Shown in pieces: positions 6,123 through 12,207 of a stretch of DNA of 16,914 nt. The notes beneath the pieces are model-generated. The model was given only the letters and a program-made list of their open reading frames with translations. It searched no databases and was not told where the DNA came from. The translations under genes and the position numbers were made by a program. Position 1 is the first letter of the stretch; every line of letters starts with the position of its first letter. The DNA is from Thermoleophilaceae bacterium (GTDB taxonomy: Bacteria > Actinomycetota > Thermoleophilia > Solirubrobacterales > Thermoleophilaceae), in assembly GCA_013696425.1 (NCBI GenBank), contig JACCYP010000041.1:1-16914 (forward strand), read 5' to 3'.

Positions 6123-6613
6123 CAGCGCTTGAAGTCCTCGCGGACCGTGCGGGAGATCGCGCGCATGTCCTGGCGCAGGTCCTCGGCGGTCGGGCGCCCC
6201 CAGTACCAGTAGCCGTCGTAGGCGGCGTGGATGGTCAGGTCAGGATGCAGCGTGAAGGCCGTAGGCCGGTACGGGCGGTGGGTCGAGTCGGTCTCCTCGA
6301 GCAGATCCAGTTGCTCGAGCCAGCGGCGATCGCCGTCGGAGAGGAACACAAATCGCGCACCGAGTCCGGCCCGGAAGGCGGACTGCACCTCTGGAGCATC
6401 GATGCTGACGACGACGATCCGCGTGTAGGCCACTTCGAACTCGTCCTGGAGCGCCGACAGCTCACGCAGGTAGCGCTGCTCCTTGGGACACCACCAGCCG
6501 CGCGAGAACACCAGCGCCACCGGGTCGCCGCCCGCCACCTCCGAGAGCCGCCGCTCCCTGCCGGTGTGGTCGGGCAGGTCGAGATCGTGGAAAACTGAAC
6601 CCGGTTCAAGCAT
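6122..6613 (-). CDS. Peroxiredoxin-like (AhpC/TSA, redoxin fold) protein
   Basis: Starting from ATG 6613 the protein has 163 residues. It opens PGSVFHDLDLPDHTGRERRL, the usual first strands of a redoxin. VALVFSRGWWCPKEQ places the probable peroxidatic cysteine at C42, preceded by Ser where many peroxiredoxins have Thr/Ser. VVVSIDAPEVQSAF and FLSDGDRRW then follow the fold. No second cysteine lies nearby (CPKEQ instead of CPxC), so a resolving thiol would have to come from a partner. It would reduce peroxides or act as a thiol sensor in the cytoplasm (inference). An ATG at 6718 would add 35 residues antisense-like in composition and overlap the upstream gene; ATG 6613 overlaps that gene by only 8 bp and fits the family start. 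Confidence 0.75.
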   Translation of the reverse strand: MLEPGSVFHDLDLPDHTGRERRLSEVAGGDPVALVFSRGWWCPKEQRYLRELSALQDEFEVAYTRIVVVSIDAPEVQSAFRAGLGARFVFLSDGDRRWLEQLDLLEETDSTHRPYRPTAFTLHPDLTIHAAYDGYWYWGRPTAEDLRQDMRAISRTVREDFKR

Positions 6614-7055
6614 CGAGGGCCGCGAAGGCGACGCCCGTCGCCACCGCGTAGACCGCGTAGTGGAAGGCGTCGATGCCGATCTCCTCAGGCGGGGACTTCC
6701 ACGGCGGCGGCGCGACATCCAGCGCGGGCAGCATCACCTGGGCCGACCCCCACACCACGGCCCAGTGAGCGGCAGCCGCGCGTCCGCCGTCGAGGCCTGC
6801 CACGCTCAGAAGTCCGCGCACGGCGCCCCACGAGGTGCCGTAGCCCCAGTGGACGACGTTCGAGAAGCGGGCTTGGCCGGCGGGATCGCGTGGCTGCACT
6901 CCGAGCACCTTGCCCGCGGCGTCGGCGGGGGCCGAGCTCGAGCCGCGATCACGTAGCTTCGCCTCGAGGGTGCTCGAGACGGTCATCGCCGCCGTGCCCG
7001 CCGCTCCCGCGAACAGACCCTTCCCGACCGCCGCAGCGGTGTCTCCTAATCCCAT
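6606..7055 (-). CDS. Conserved four-TM membrane protein, unknown function
   Basis: The 149 residues carry four hydrophobic segments: about 9-28 (VGKGLFAGAAGTAAMTV), 68-88 (VVHWGYGTSWGAVRGLL), 95-115 (AAAHWAVVWGSAQVMLPAL) and 127-149. Conserved-looking His/Gly/Trp motifs sit in or near membranes (VHWGYGTSWG, AHWAVVWG, HYAVYAVATG). I recall similar small membrane proteins of DUF1440-like type in actinobacteria, but cannot confirm the family. It is the first gene of a trio with the peroxiredoxin-like gene (8-bp overlap) and the hypothetical gene. GGAAGG at 7067-7062, six bases before the ATG, is a clear ribosome site, in contrast to most genes here. Confidence 0.68.
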   Translation of the reverse strand: MGLGDTAAAVGKGLFAGAAGTAAMTVSSTLEAKLRDRGSSSAPADAAGKVLGVQPRDPAGQARFSNVVHWGYGTSWGAVRGLLSVAGLDGGRAAAAHWAVVWGSAQVMLPALDVAPPPWKSPPEEIGIDAFHYAVYAVATGVAFAALDA

Positions 7056-7061
7056 GACCGA

Positions 7062-7067
7062 CCTTCC
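7062..7067 (-). promoter_or_regulatory. Shine-Dalgarno site of the membrane-protein/peroxiredoxin trio
   Basis: GGAAGG on the minus strand is six bases before ATG 7055. It marks the translation start of the first gene in the coupled trio. A further inverted repeat (GGAGG, 5-base spacer, CCTCC; 7088-7102) lies in the same leader; its role is unknown. Confidence 0.5.
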
Positions 7068-7146
7068 GATGGCGTGTGTTGCATGACGGAGGTGTTCCCT
7101 CCGGCGCGCGTTCCTACGCCCGTGTCACGGCGTGTTCACACTTTGG

Positions 7147-7203
7147 TCAGATCGAAGCTCGACGGCCTCGAGCGTTGACGCTTTGCACGACGCAGTAGAT
7201 CAC
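7147..7203 (-). pseudogene. 5' remnant (Y') of the small protein Y gene
   Basis: On the minus strand, GTG at 7203 overlaps the stop of gene X exactly as in the X'-Y pair, and the first codons read VIYCVV. Similarity to the intact Y gene (2565-2789) then ends after about 20 bases. The frame goes on as QSVNARGRRASI and stops at 7147. The two visible differences in the shared part (ATC/ATT, GTC/GTG) are synonymous. An 18-codon product is unlikely to work as Y does. Confidence 0.65.
7157..7173 (-). terminator. Weak hairpin downstream of gene X
   Basis: Read on the minus strand, GCTCGA and TCGAGC form a 6-bp stem around a 5-base loop, 26 bases after the X stop, followed by TTCGATCT. It may end the minus-strand unit from xerC to X, but the stem is short and there is no real T-run. 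Confidence 0.28.
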
Positions 7204-7970
7204 GGCTCGGGCACTACACCGAGGGCCAGCGTCCCATCCGCCGCCGCGACACCGTTCCAGGAGTCGTCCTCGACGCCGAGCTCGGCGTACTCCTCGCCCT
7301 TGCCGAGTAGCACGATCGCATCGGCGGAGTCGCCGAGGTCGATGCGCCACCGGTACCAGGAGAGCTCCCACGCGACCACCACGTCCACGTGGCTCGGCTC
7401 GATCGAATTCGGCATCGCGCTCACGTAGGGAGTGCCGAGCGTGCGGCCGATCCCGGCGACGGTCTTGGTGTGCTCGGAGCCGTTGAAGAGCCCGAGCGCG
7501 CGCTCGATCTTCACCTCGGCGTTGGTGGGGATCGCGCGGACATGGCGCGGGTCCTTCGGCCGGGAGCGCGGCGGCGCGGGGGCCGGCTCGCGATCCTCCT
7601 CCGGCGTGGGCTGTGGCTCCTCGGCGAACGCCGGGGGCGCGTACTCCTCCTCGAATCCCGGTTCGGGATCCGGCCCCGGCGCCTGAACGTCCTCCCACGG
7701 CTCCGGCTCGGCGTCGCCACGCCCGCGGAAGCGCCCGAACAGCGAACGGTGCTCGCGCTGGGGACCGCGCGAGGCCGGCAGATCGCCATGGGCGGACTCG
7801 CGGATCCAGCCCTCGTGGGTTGCCCGCGCCTGACACAGCTCGCACACGATCTTGCGGATTCCTCCGGGAGCGAGGAAGGCCTCGGTGCGCTCGCCCTTCA
7901 GGATCGACCGGCCGCAGATGTCGCAGACGATGAGGTCGTGTGTGGGCCGAAGCTCCTTCTTCGTCGTCAC
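7200..7970 (-). CDS. Zinc-ribbon protein X with acidic linker and conserved C-terminal domain
   Basis: This 256-residue protein has three parts. An N-terminal four-cysteine zinc ribbon occupies residues 10-50 (CDIC at 16-19, CELC at 43-46). A long Pro/Glu-rich, probably disordered linker covers about 80-140. A folded C-terminal domain of about 110 residues (VRAIPTNAEVKIERALGLFN, SWYRWRIDLGD, DSWNGVAAADGTLALGVV) follows. A zinc ribbon plus acidic linker suggests protein or nucleic-acid contact in the cytoplasm (inference); I know no function for the C-terminal domain. The start is GTG 7970, 23 bp after the EF-G-like gene, so the two are probably co-transcribed. A diverged copy of its tail is at 2464-2568 and its stop overlaps the remnant start of Y. 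Confidence 0.72.
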   Translation of the reverse strand: MTTKKELRPTHDLIVCDICGRSILKGERTEAFLAPGGIRKIVCELCQARATHEGWIRESAHGDLPASRGPQREHRSLFGRFRGRGDAEPEPWEDVQAPGPDPEPGFEEEYAPPAFAEEPQPTPEEDREPAPAPPRSRPKDPRHVRAIPTNAEVKIERALGLFNGSEHTKTVAGIGRTLGTPYVSAMPNSIEPSHVDVVVAWELSWYRWRIDLGDSADAIVLLGKGEEYAELGVEDDSWNGVAAADGTLALGVVPEP

Positions 7971-7993
7971 GCAGGCGAGGGTACTAGCGCCTC

Positions 7994-10069
7994 TCAGCCG
8001 GCCGCGGTCGCCTCGTCCTTCTCAGACCCCGCAATCACCTGCTGGGCGATGTGCGCCGGAACCTCCTCGTAGCGCGCGAACTCCATCGTGTACTCCCCCT
8101 GCCCGCCGGTGATCGCCCGCAGGTGGGGCGCGTAGGTGAGCAACTCGGCCATCGGGACCTCCGCCATGACCTCGGTCATCGAGCCCTTCACCTCGGTGCC
8201 CAGCGGGCGCCCGCGGCGGCCGCTCAGGTCGCCGATCACGTCGCCCACGGCCGTGTCGGGAATCGAGAGCCGCACGGTCATGATCGGCTCGAGCAGCGTG
8301 GCTCCTGCCTGTTCGGCGGCCTTCTTGAACGCCATCGAGCCGGCGATCTTGAACGCCATCTCCGAGGAGTCGACGGAGTGGTAGGAGCCGTCGTAGACGG
8401 TCACCCGCACGCCCTTCACCGGATAGCCCGCCATCACGCCCGCCGACATCGCCTCGCGCACGCCCTTCTCCACCGCCGGGATGAACCCCTGCGGGATGGC
8501 GCCGCCCTTGATGCGGGTCTCGAACTCGAAGCCGTCGCCCCCTTGGAGGGGCTCGATCTCGATGTGGCAGTCGCCGAACTGGCCGCGCCCGCCGGTCTGC
8601 TTCTTGTACCGGCCCTGCGCCTTGGCCGAGCCCTTGATCGTCTCCTGGTAGGGCACGCGCGGCGGCTTCAGGTTCACCTCCGCGCCGAAGCGCTCCTTCA
8701 GCCGGTCGACGATCACCTCCACGTGGATCTGGGTGAGTCCGGCCACGATCTGCTCGCCGGTCTGGGCATCGCGGTGCAGGTCGAGGGTCGGGTCCTCCTC
8801 CTGCAGGCGCCGCAGGGCCGTGAAGACCTTGTCCTCGTCGCCCTTGGCCTTCGGCTCGATCGCGAACGCCATCACCGGCGAGGGCGCCGGCGGGAGCCCC
8901 AGGTCGATGTCAGCTTCGCTCTCGGAGAGCACGTCGCCTGCGTGGGTCTCCTTGAGCTTCGCCACCGCGCCGATGTCGCCGGGCCCGAACTCGTCCGCGT
9001 GGCCCATCTCCTTGCCGTGGGGCACGAGCAGCTGGCCGATCCTCTCCTTCGCCCCCGAGCGCTTGTTGTGCACGTGGGAGTCGTGGTCGAGCACGCCCTG
9101 GAACACGCGGAAGAGGTTGATCCGGCCGGCGAACGGATCGGCGAGCGTCTTGAAGACGAACGCCACCATCTCGCCGTCCTCGGCGGGCTCGAGCTCGGCC
9201 TCGCCCGCGTGCACGGGTCCCACCATCGCCGGCGAGGGCAGGTCCTCCTCGAGCGCGTCGAGCAGCCGGTTCACGGCCAGGTTGCGCGTGGCCACGCCGC
9301 ACGTGACCGGGAAGACGTGGCCCTCGGTGACGCCCTTCTTGAGTGCGGTCACCATCTCCTCATGCGAGATCTCCTCGCCCTCGAGGTAGCGCTCCATCAG
9401 CGCGTCGGAGACCTCGGCCACCTCGTCCATCAGCTTCTCGCGGTACTCCTGGGCCTGGGCCTGGAGGTCCTCGGGAATCGGGATCTCCTTGCAGTTCTCG
9501 CGGCCGTCGCCGTCGTACTCGTAGGCCTTCATGTCGATCAGGTCGATCACGCCGCGCACCTCGTGCTCGCGGCCGATCGGTATCTCGGTGGCCACGACAT
9601 GGGGGCCGAAGGCATCCTTGAGCGACTCGAGCGCGCGGAAGAAGTCGGCCCGCTCGCGGTCGAGCATGTTCACGAAGATCAGGCGAGCGCGGCCGAGCTC
9701 CTCGGCGCGCTTCCACAGACGCTCGGTGCCGACCTCCGCGCCCATCACGGCGTTGATCACGAACACGGCGCTCTCACATACGGCGAGTGCCGCAAGCGCA
9801 TCGGCCACGAAGCTCGGCTCGCCCGGGGTGTCGATCAGGTTGATCTTGCGGCGATCCCAGTCGACGCTCGAAAGCGACAGCGCGATCGACATCTCGCGCG
9901 CCTTCTCGTCCGCGGCGGAGTCGGACACGGTCGTTCCGTCGGCCACCGAGCCCAGCCGGTTGATCGCTCCGGACTGGTACAGAAGCGCCTCATTCAGCGA
10001 GGTCTTCCCGCTTCCCCGGTGGCCGACCAAGGCCACGTTGCGGACCTTGTCGGCGGCGCTGTGCGACAT
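7994..10069 (-). CDS. EF-G-like translational GTPase (EF-G2/FusA2 type)
   Basis: At 691 residues the protein has the full EF-G length and domain order: GTPase domain (about 9-290), domain II (about 310-395), and domains III-V (RVPYQETI, QFGDCHIEIEPL, VKGVRVTVYDGSYHSVDSSEMAF, LLEPIMTVRLSIP). G1 is GHRGSGKTS (16-24). G3 is DTPGE at 80-84, where ribosomal EF-G has DTPGH with the catalytic His. G4 is NMLD at 134-137 instead of NKxD. These changes mark it as a paralogue, not the main translocase; actinobacterial FusA2 proteins are of this type and their role is unclear. GAGGAG (10080-10075), five bases before the ATG, is a good ribosome site. It follows the sigma gene by 66 bp. Confidence 0.9.
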   Translation of the reverse strand: MSHSAADKVRNVALVGHRGSGKTSLNEALLYQSGAINRLGSVADGTTVSDSAADEKAREMSIALSLSSVDWDRRKINLIDTPGEPSFVADALAALAVCESAVFVINAVMGAEVGTERLWKRAEELGRARLIFVNMLDRERADFFRALESLKDAFGPHVVATEIPIGREHEVRGVIDLIDMKAYEYDGDGRENCKEIPIPEDLQAQAQEYREKLMDEVAEVSDALMERYLEGEEISHEEMVTALKKGVTEGHVFPVTCGVATRNLAVNRLLDALEEDLPSPAMVGPVHAGEAELEPAEDGEMVAFVFKTLADPFAGRINLFRVFQGVLDHDSHVHNKRSGAKERIGQLLVPHGKEMGHADEFGPGDIGAVAKLKETHAGDVLSESEADIDLGLPPAPSPVMAFAIEPKAKGDEDKVFTALRRLQEEDPTLDLHRDAQTGEQIVAGLTQIHVEVIVDRLKERFGAEVNLKPPRVPYQETIKGSAKAQGRYKKQTGGRGQFGDCHIEIEPLQGGDGFEFETRIKGGAIPQGFIPAVEKGVREAMSAGVMAGYPVKGVRVTVYDGSYHSVDSSEMAFKIAGSMAFKKAAEQAGATLLEPIMTVRLSIPDTAVGDVIGDLSGRRGRPLGTEVKGSMTEVMAEVPMAELLTYAPHLRAITGGQGEYTMEFARYEEVPAHIAQQVIAGSEKDEATAAG

Positions 10070-10074
10070 GCGAT

Positions 10075-10080
10075 CTCCTC
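10075..10080 (-). promoter_or_regulatory. Shine-Dalgarno site of the EF-G-like gene
   Basis: GAGGAG on the minus strand lies five bases before ATG 10069 and fixes that start. Just upstream, 10087-10110 can form a bulged GC hairpin (GGGT.. with ..ACCC), without a T-run. Confidence 0.5.
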
Positions 10081-10135
10081 TGCTCAGGGTGGGTTTGGCG
10101 ACCCTACCCCGTGCGAGGGAGTGCGGGGAAGGCGC

Positions 10136-10936
10136 TCAGGAGTCGTCGCTCGATGCCTGGTCCGGCTCCTGCTGGAGGCGGGACTTCAGGCGCAGCACGG
10201 CCTTGGTGTGCAGCTGGGAGACGCGCGACTCGGTGACGCCGAGCACCTCGCCGATCTCGCGGAGCGTGAGGTTCTCGTAGTAGTAGAGGGCCACGACGAG
10301 CTTCTCGCGCTCGGGCAGCCGGGCGATCGAGTCGGCGAGCCGGTCCTTCATCTCCGAAGCGTCCATCTCCGTCGCGGGATCGATCGCGTTGGGGTCCTGG
10401 ATCGTGTCGAGCAGGGAGACCTGGTCCCCGGACGCATCCGACACGGTCCACAGCTCGTCCAGCGCGATCACAGAGGATTTGGAGATCCGCGTGAGCGATT
10501 CCTGGAAGGCCTCGACCTCCATGCCGAGCTCGTCCGACATCTCCTGGTCGGTGGGCGCGCGCTGGAGGCGGTGCTCGAGCTTCGAGTTCGCCTGCTCGAT
10601 CTCGCGCGCCTTCGCCCGCACCGAGCGCGGCACCCAGTCGAGCGAGCGCAGCTCGTCGATTATCGAGCCCTTGATGCGCGCAATCGCGAACGTCTCGAAC
10701 TTGATCTCGCGCGCCGGCTCGTAGCGCTCGATGGCCGAGATCAGGCCGAGCAGGCCATAGGAGATGAGGTCGGCATCCTCCACATGCGCGGGCAGGCCGC
10801 TGCCCATCCGGCCGGCCACGTACTTCACGAGCGGCGAGTAAGCGAGCACGAGCCGCTCCCGCGCGCGCTCGTCGCCGTCGTCCTTGTAACGGCGCCACAG
10901 ATCGCGCAGCTCGATGGCTTTGACGTTCGTTTCCAC
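10136..10936 (-). CDS. whiG: RNA polymerase sigma factor, FliA/WhiG (sigma-28) family
   Basis: The 266-residue protein is a group 3 sigma factor with regions 2, 3 and 4 and no region 1. Region 2 (about 30-100) includes DLISYGLLGLISAIERYEP and KFETFAIARIKGSIIDELR, followed by DWVPRSVR, the WhiG/FliA hallmark. Region 3 spans about 108-180. Region 4 (about 203-252) has LPEREKLVVALYYYENLTLR and the helix-turn-helix LREIGEVLGVTESRVSQLHT. In Streptomyces WhiG starts sporulation; in motile bacteria FliA drives flagellar genes. Which applies here cannot be told. The start is GTG 10936, five bases after the xerC-like stop, without a Shine-Dalgarno site. The xerC-whiG neighbourhood is known from actinobacteria. 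Activity may be held by an anti-sigma factor, but none is in the window. Confidence 0.88.
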   Translation of the reverse strand: METNVKAIELRDLWRRYKDDGDERARERLVLAYSPLVKYVAGRMGSGLPAHVEDADLISYGLLGLISAIERYEPAREIKFETFAIARIKGSIIDELRSLDWVPRSVRAKAREIEQANSKLEHRLQRAPTDQEMSDELGMEVEAFQESLTRISKSSVIALDELWTVSDASGDQVSLLDTIQDPNAIDPATEMDASEMKDRLADSIARLPEREKLVVALYYYENLTLREIGEVLGVTESRVSQLHTKAVLRLKSRLQQEPDQASSDDS

Positions 10937-10941
10937 GGGTT

Positions 10942-11937
10942 TCAGGCCCTCGGATGGGCCAGTGAGTAGGCCTGTTTCAAGCGTTTTGACTCTACACGTG
11001 TATAGGTCTGGGTCGTGCTGATTGACGCGTGACCAAGAAGCTCCTGGATGGCGCGCAGGTCCGCGCCGCCCTCGAGCAGATGTGTTGCGAAGGAGTGGCG
11101 GAGGGTGTGTGGCGTCACCCCGGCGGCCATCCCGGCGCGCCTAAGCCAGAGCGTGAGGCGGCGGCGCACGTCGGAGGTCGAGAGCCGGCGGCCGGACTTC
11201 GAGAGGAACAGTGCCGGGTCGGGCCGCACTGCCGCCGGAGCGCGCAGGGCCGGGCGGCCGCGCGAGAGGTAGGCGTCGATGGCGCGGAATGCGGGCTCCC
11301 CGGCGGGGATCATGCGCGTCCTGTCCCCCTTGCCCTCCACGCGGAGTTCCTCGGCGTCGGGATTCACCGACGTCACGTCGAGGTTCACGAGCTCCTCGGC
11401 CCGCAGCCCCGCCCCATAGCCGAGCTCGAACATCGCTCTGTCGCGCAGCTCGAGTGGCGTCGAGGCGGGAATCGACTCGAGAGCGCGCTTCACCTCGTCC
11501 GCCTTCAGTACCCGCGGCAGGTACGAGTCCTTCTTCGGGCTCGAGACGAGGTCGGCGGGATTTGCCTCGACCACACCCCGCTCCATCAGCACGCGGTAGA
11601 AGGATCGGGTGGCGGCGAGCTTGCGGGCGATCGTCGACTTCGAGTTGCCGCGCTCGGAGAGCACGCCGGCGAAGCGGCGCAGGTCGCGGTGGCCGACGTC
11701 CGCGGGCTCGAGGGCGCAGCCCCCTGCCCACTCCGCGAGCTGCTCGATGTCGCTGCCGTACGCACGGCGGGTCTTCTCGGCCATCCCCTGGCGCAGCATG
11801 CCCGAGTCGAACTCGGTGAGTGCGGCGGACCAGGCCCTGGTCCGGGGTCTAGGCGCCGAACCCGCGGCCGAGCCCGAAGCCGCCGTCTGCCCCGACCCCC
11901 GGGGTCTAGGCTCGTTGGCGGTGGGCGAGTTCTTCAT
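10942..11937 (-). CDS. xerC: Tyrosine recombinase XerC/XerD
   Basis: The 331-residue protein consists of an N-terminal SAM-like DNA-binding domain (about 36-130) and a catalytic domain (about 145-325). All active-site residues are present: R179 (GAGLRAEEL), K203 (VEGKGDRTR), H277 and R280 (HTLRHSFATHLLEGG), H303 (LGHASIS) and nucleophile Y312. Xer recombinases resolve chromosome dimers at dif during division. XerC is favoured over XerD only by the whiG neighbour. The first 35 residues (Pro/Ser/Ala/Gly-rich with two PRPR repeats) are not part of the usual fold. ATG 11937 is the only early ATG; it overlaps the start of the divergent gene by 17 bp. ATG 11799 would probably cut into the fold. Confidence 0.88.
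   Translation of the reverse strand: MKNSPTANEPRPRGSGQTAASGSAAGSAPRPRTRAWSAALTEFDSGMLRQGMAEKTRRAYGSDIEQLAEWAGGCALEPADVGHRDLRRFAGVLSERGNSKSTIARKLAATRSFYRVLMERGVVEANPADLVSSPKKDSYLPRVLKADEVKRALESIPASTPLELRDRAMFELGYGAGLRAEELVNLDVTSVNPDAEELRVEGKGDRTRMIPAGEPAFRAIDAYLSRGRPALRAPAAVRPDPALFLSKSGRRLSTSDVRRRLTLWLRRAGMAAGVTPHTLRHSFATHLLEGGADLRAIQELLGHASISTTQTYTRVESKRLKQAYSLAHPRA
11842..11910. repeat. 12-bp direct repeat inside the 5' end of the xerC-like gene
   Basis: CCGGGGTCTAGG occurs at 11842-11853 and 11899-11910, 57 bp apart (19 codons). Each copy encodes PRPR in the recombinase N-terminus. The second copy includes TAGGCT (11906-11911) just before the divergent gene and could double as its -10. The repeat is short and may be coincidental. 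Confidence 0.4.
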
Positions 11938-12196
11938 CGACTACGAGACGGGCCGGGTCGCGACGCTGAAGCAGCTGGCGGCGGCCGGGCTCGCCGAGGG
12001 CGAGGACGAGCGCCCCGAGCGGCCGTGGCACCGGATCCAGGGACCCGGCGATGCCTCGACCATGTGGTACGCCGTCCTGCGCAAGCACGATCGCGGGATC
12101 TTCATGGGCGCCTTGTGTATTCGGCACGGCGACCGGCTCGCCTCTATGAACGAGCGCGGCTGGGAGGAGATCCCCGTCCCGGAGATCGGGCCTTAG
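11921..12196 (+). CDS. Small hypothetical protein
   Basis: The frame gives 91 residues from GTG 11921 (VGEFFIDYETGRVATLKQLA, PWHRIQGPGDASTMWYAVLR, GALCIRHGDRLASM, ending EEIPVPEIGP). I recognise no family. The composition is mixed, with ordered-looking hydrophobic strands and no membrane or signal segment, so a small cytoplasmic alpha/beta protein is likely. The frame is also open upstream, but that part is antisense to the recombinase gene and looks like a shadow. TTG 11915 is an alternative start. The gene diverges from and overlaps the recombinase start, and ends 11 bp from the convergent L,D-transpeptidase stop. Confidence 0.6.
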   Translation: MGEFFIDYETGRVATLKQLAAAGLAEGEDERPERPWHRIQGPGDASTMWYAVLRKHDRGIFMGALCIRHGDRLASMNERGWEEIPVPEIGP

Positions 12197-12207
12197 AGAG
12201 CCACTGG

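Noticed and set aside
7122..7142. Imperfect palindrome (GTGT ... ACAC) as an operator
   Set aside because: Only about half the positions are symmetric and no regulator is nearby.
2373..7203. The remnant pairs as an assembly artefact
   Set aside because: Chimeric contigs usually join at identical sequence. Here the paired copies differ by about 16% or more and the fused ends are unrelated, so a biological origin is more likely. Long reads would still be the decisive test.
2373..7203. The inverted copies as terminal repeats of a transposon or composite element
   Set aside because: The repeats are pieces of four different genes, unequal in length and partner. There is no transposase and no target duplication that I can see.
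10087..10110. Terminator or riboswitch before the EF-G-like gene
   Set aside because: It is only a bulged GC hairpin with no T-run and no recognisable aptamer core. In a region of this GC content such pairings are expected by chance.
8051..10969. A 972-codon open frame on the plus strand, plus many other long opposite-strand frames
   Set aside because: It is antisense to the EF-G-like and sigma genes, whose motifs are unmistakable. In DNA this GC-rich, third-position bias removes stops from antisense frames. The predicted product is Leu/Val/Arg/His-rich without domain signatures.
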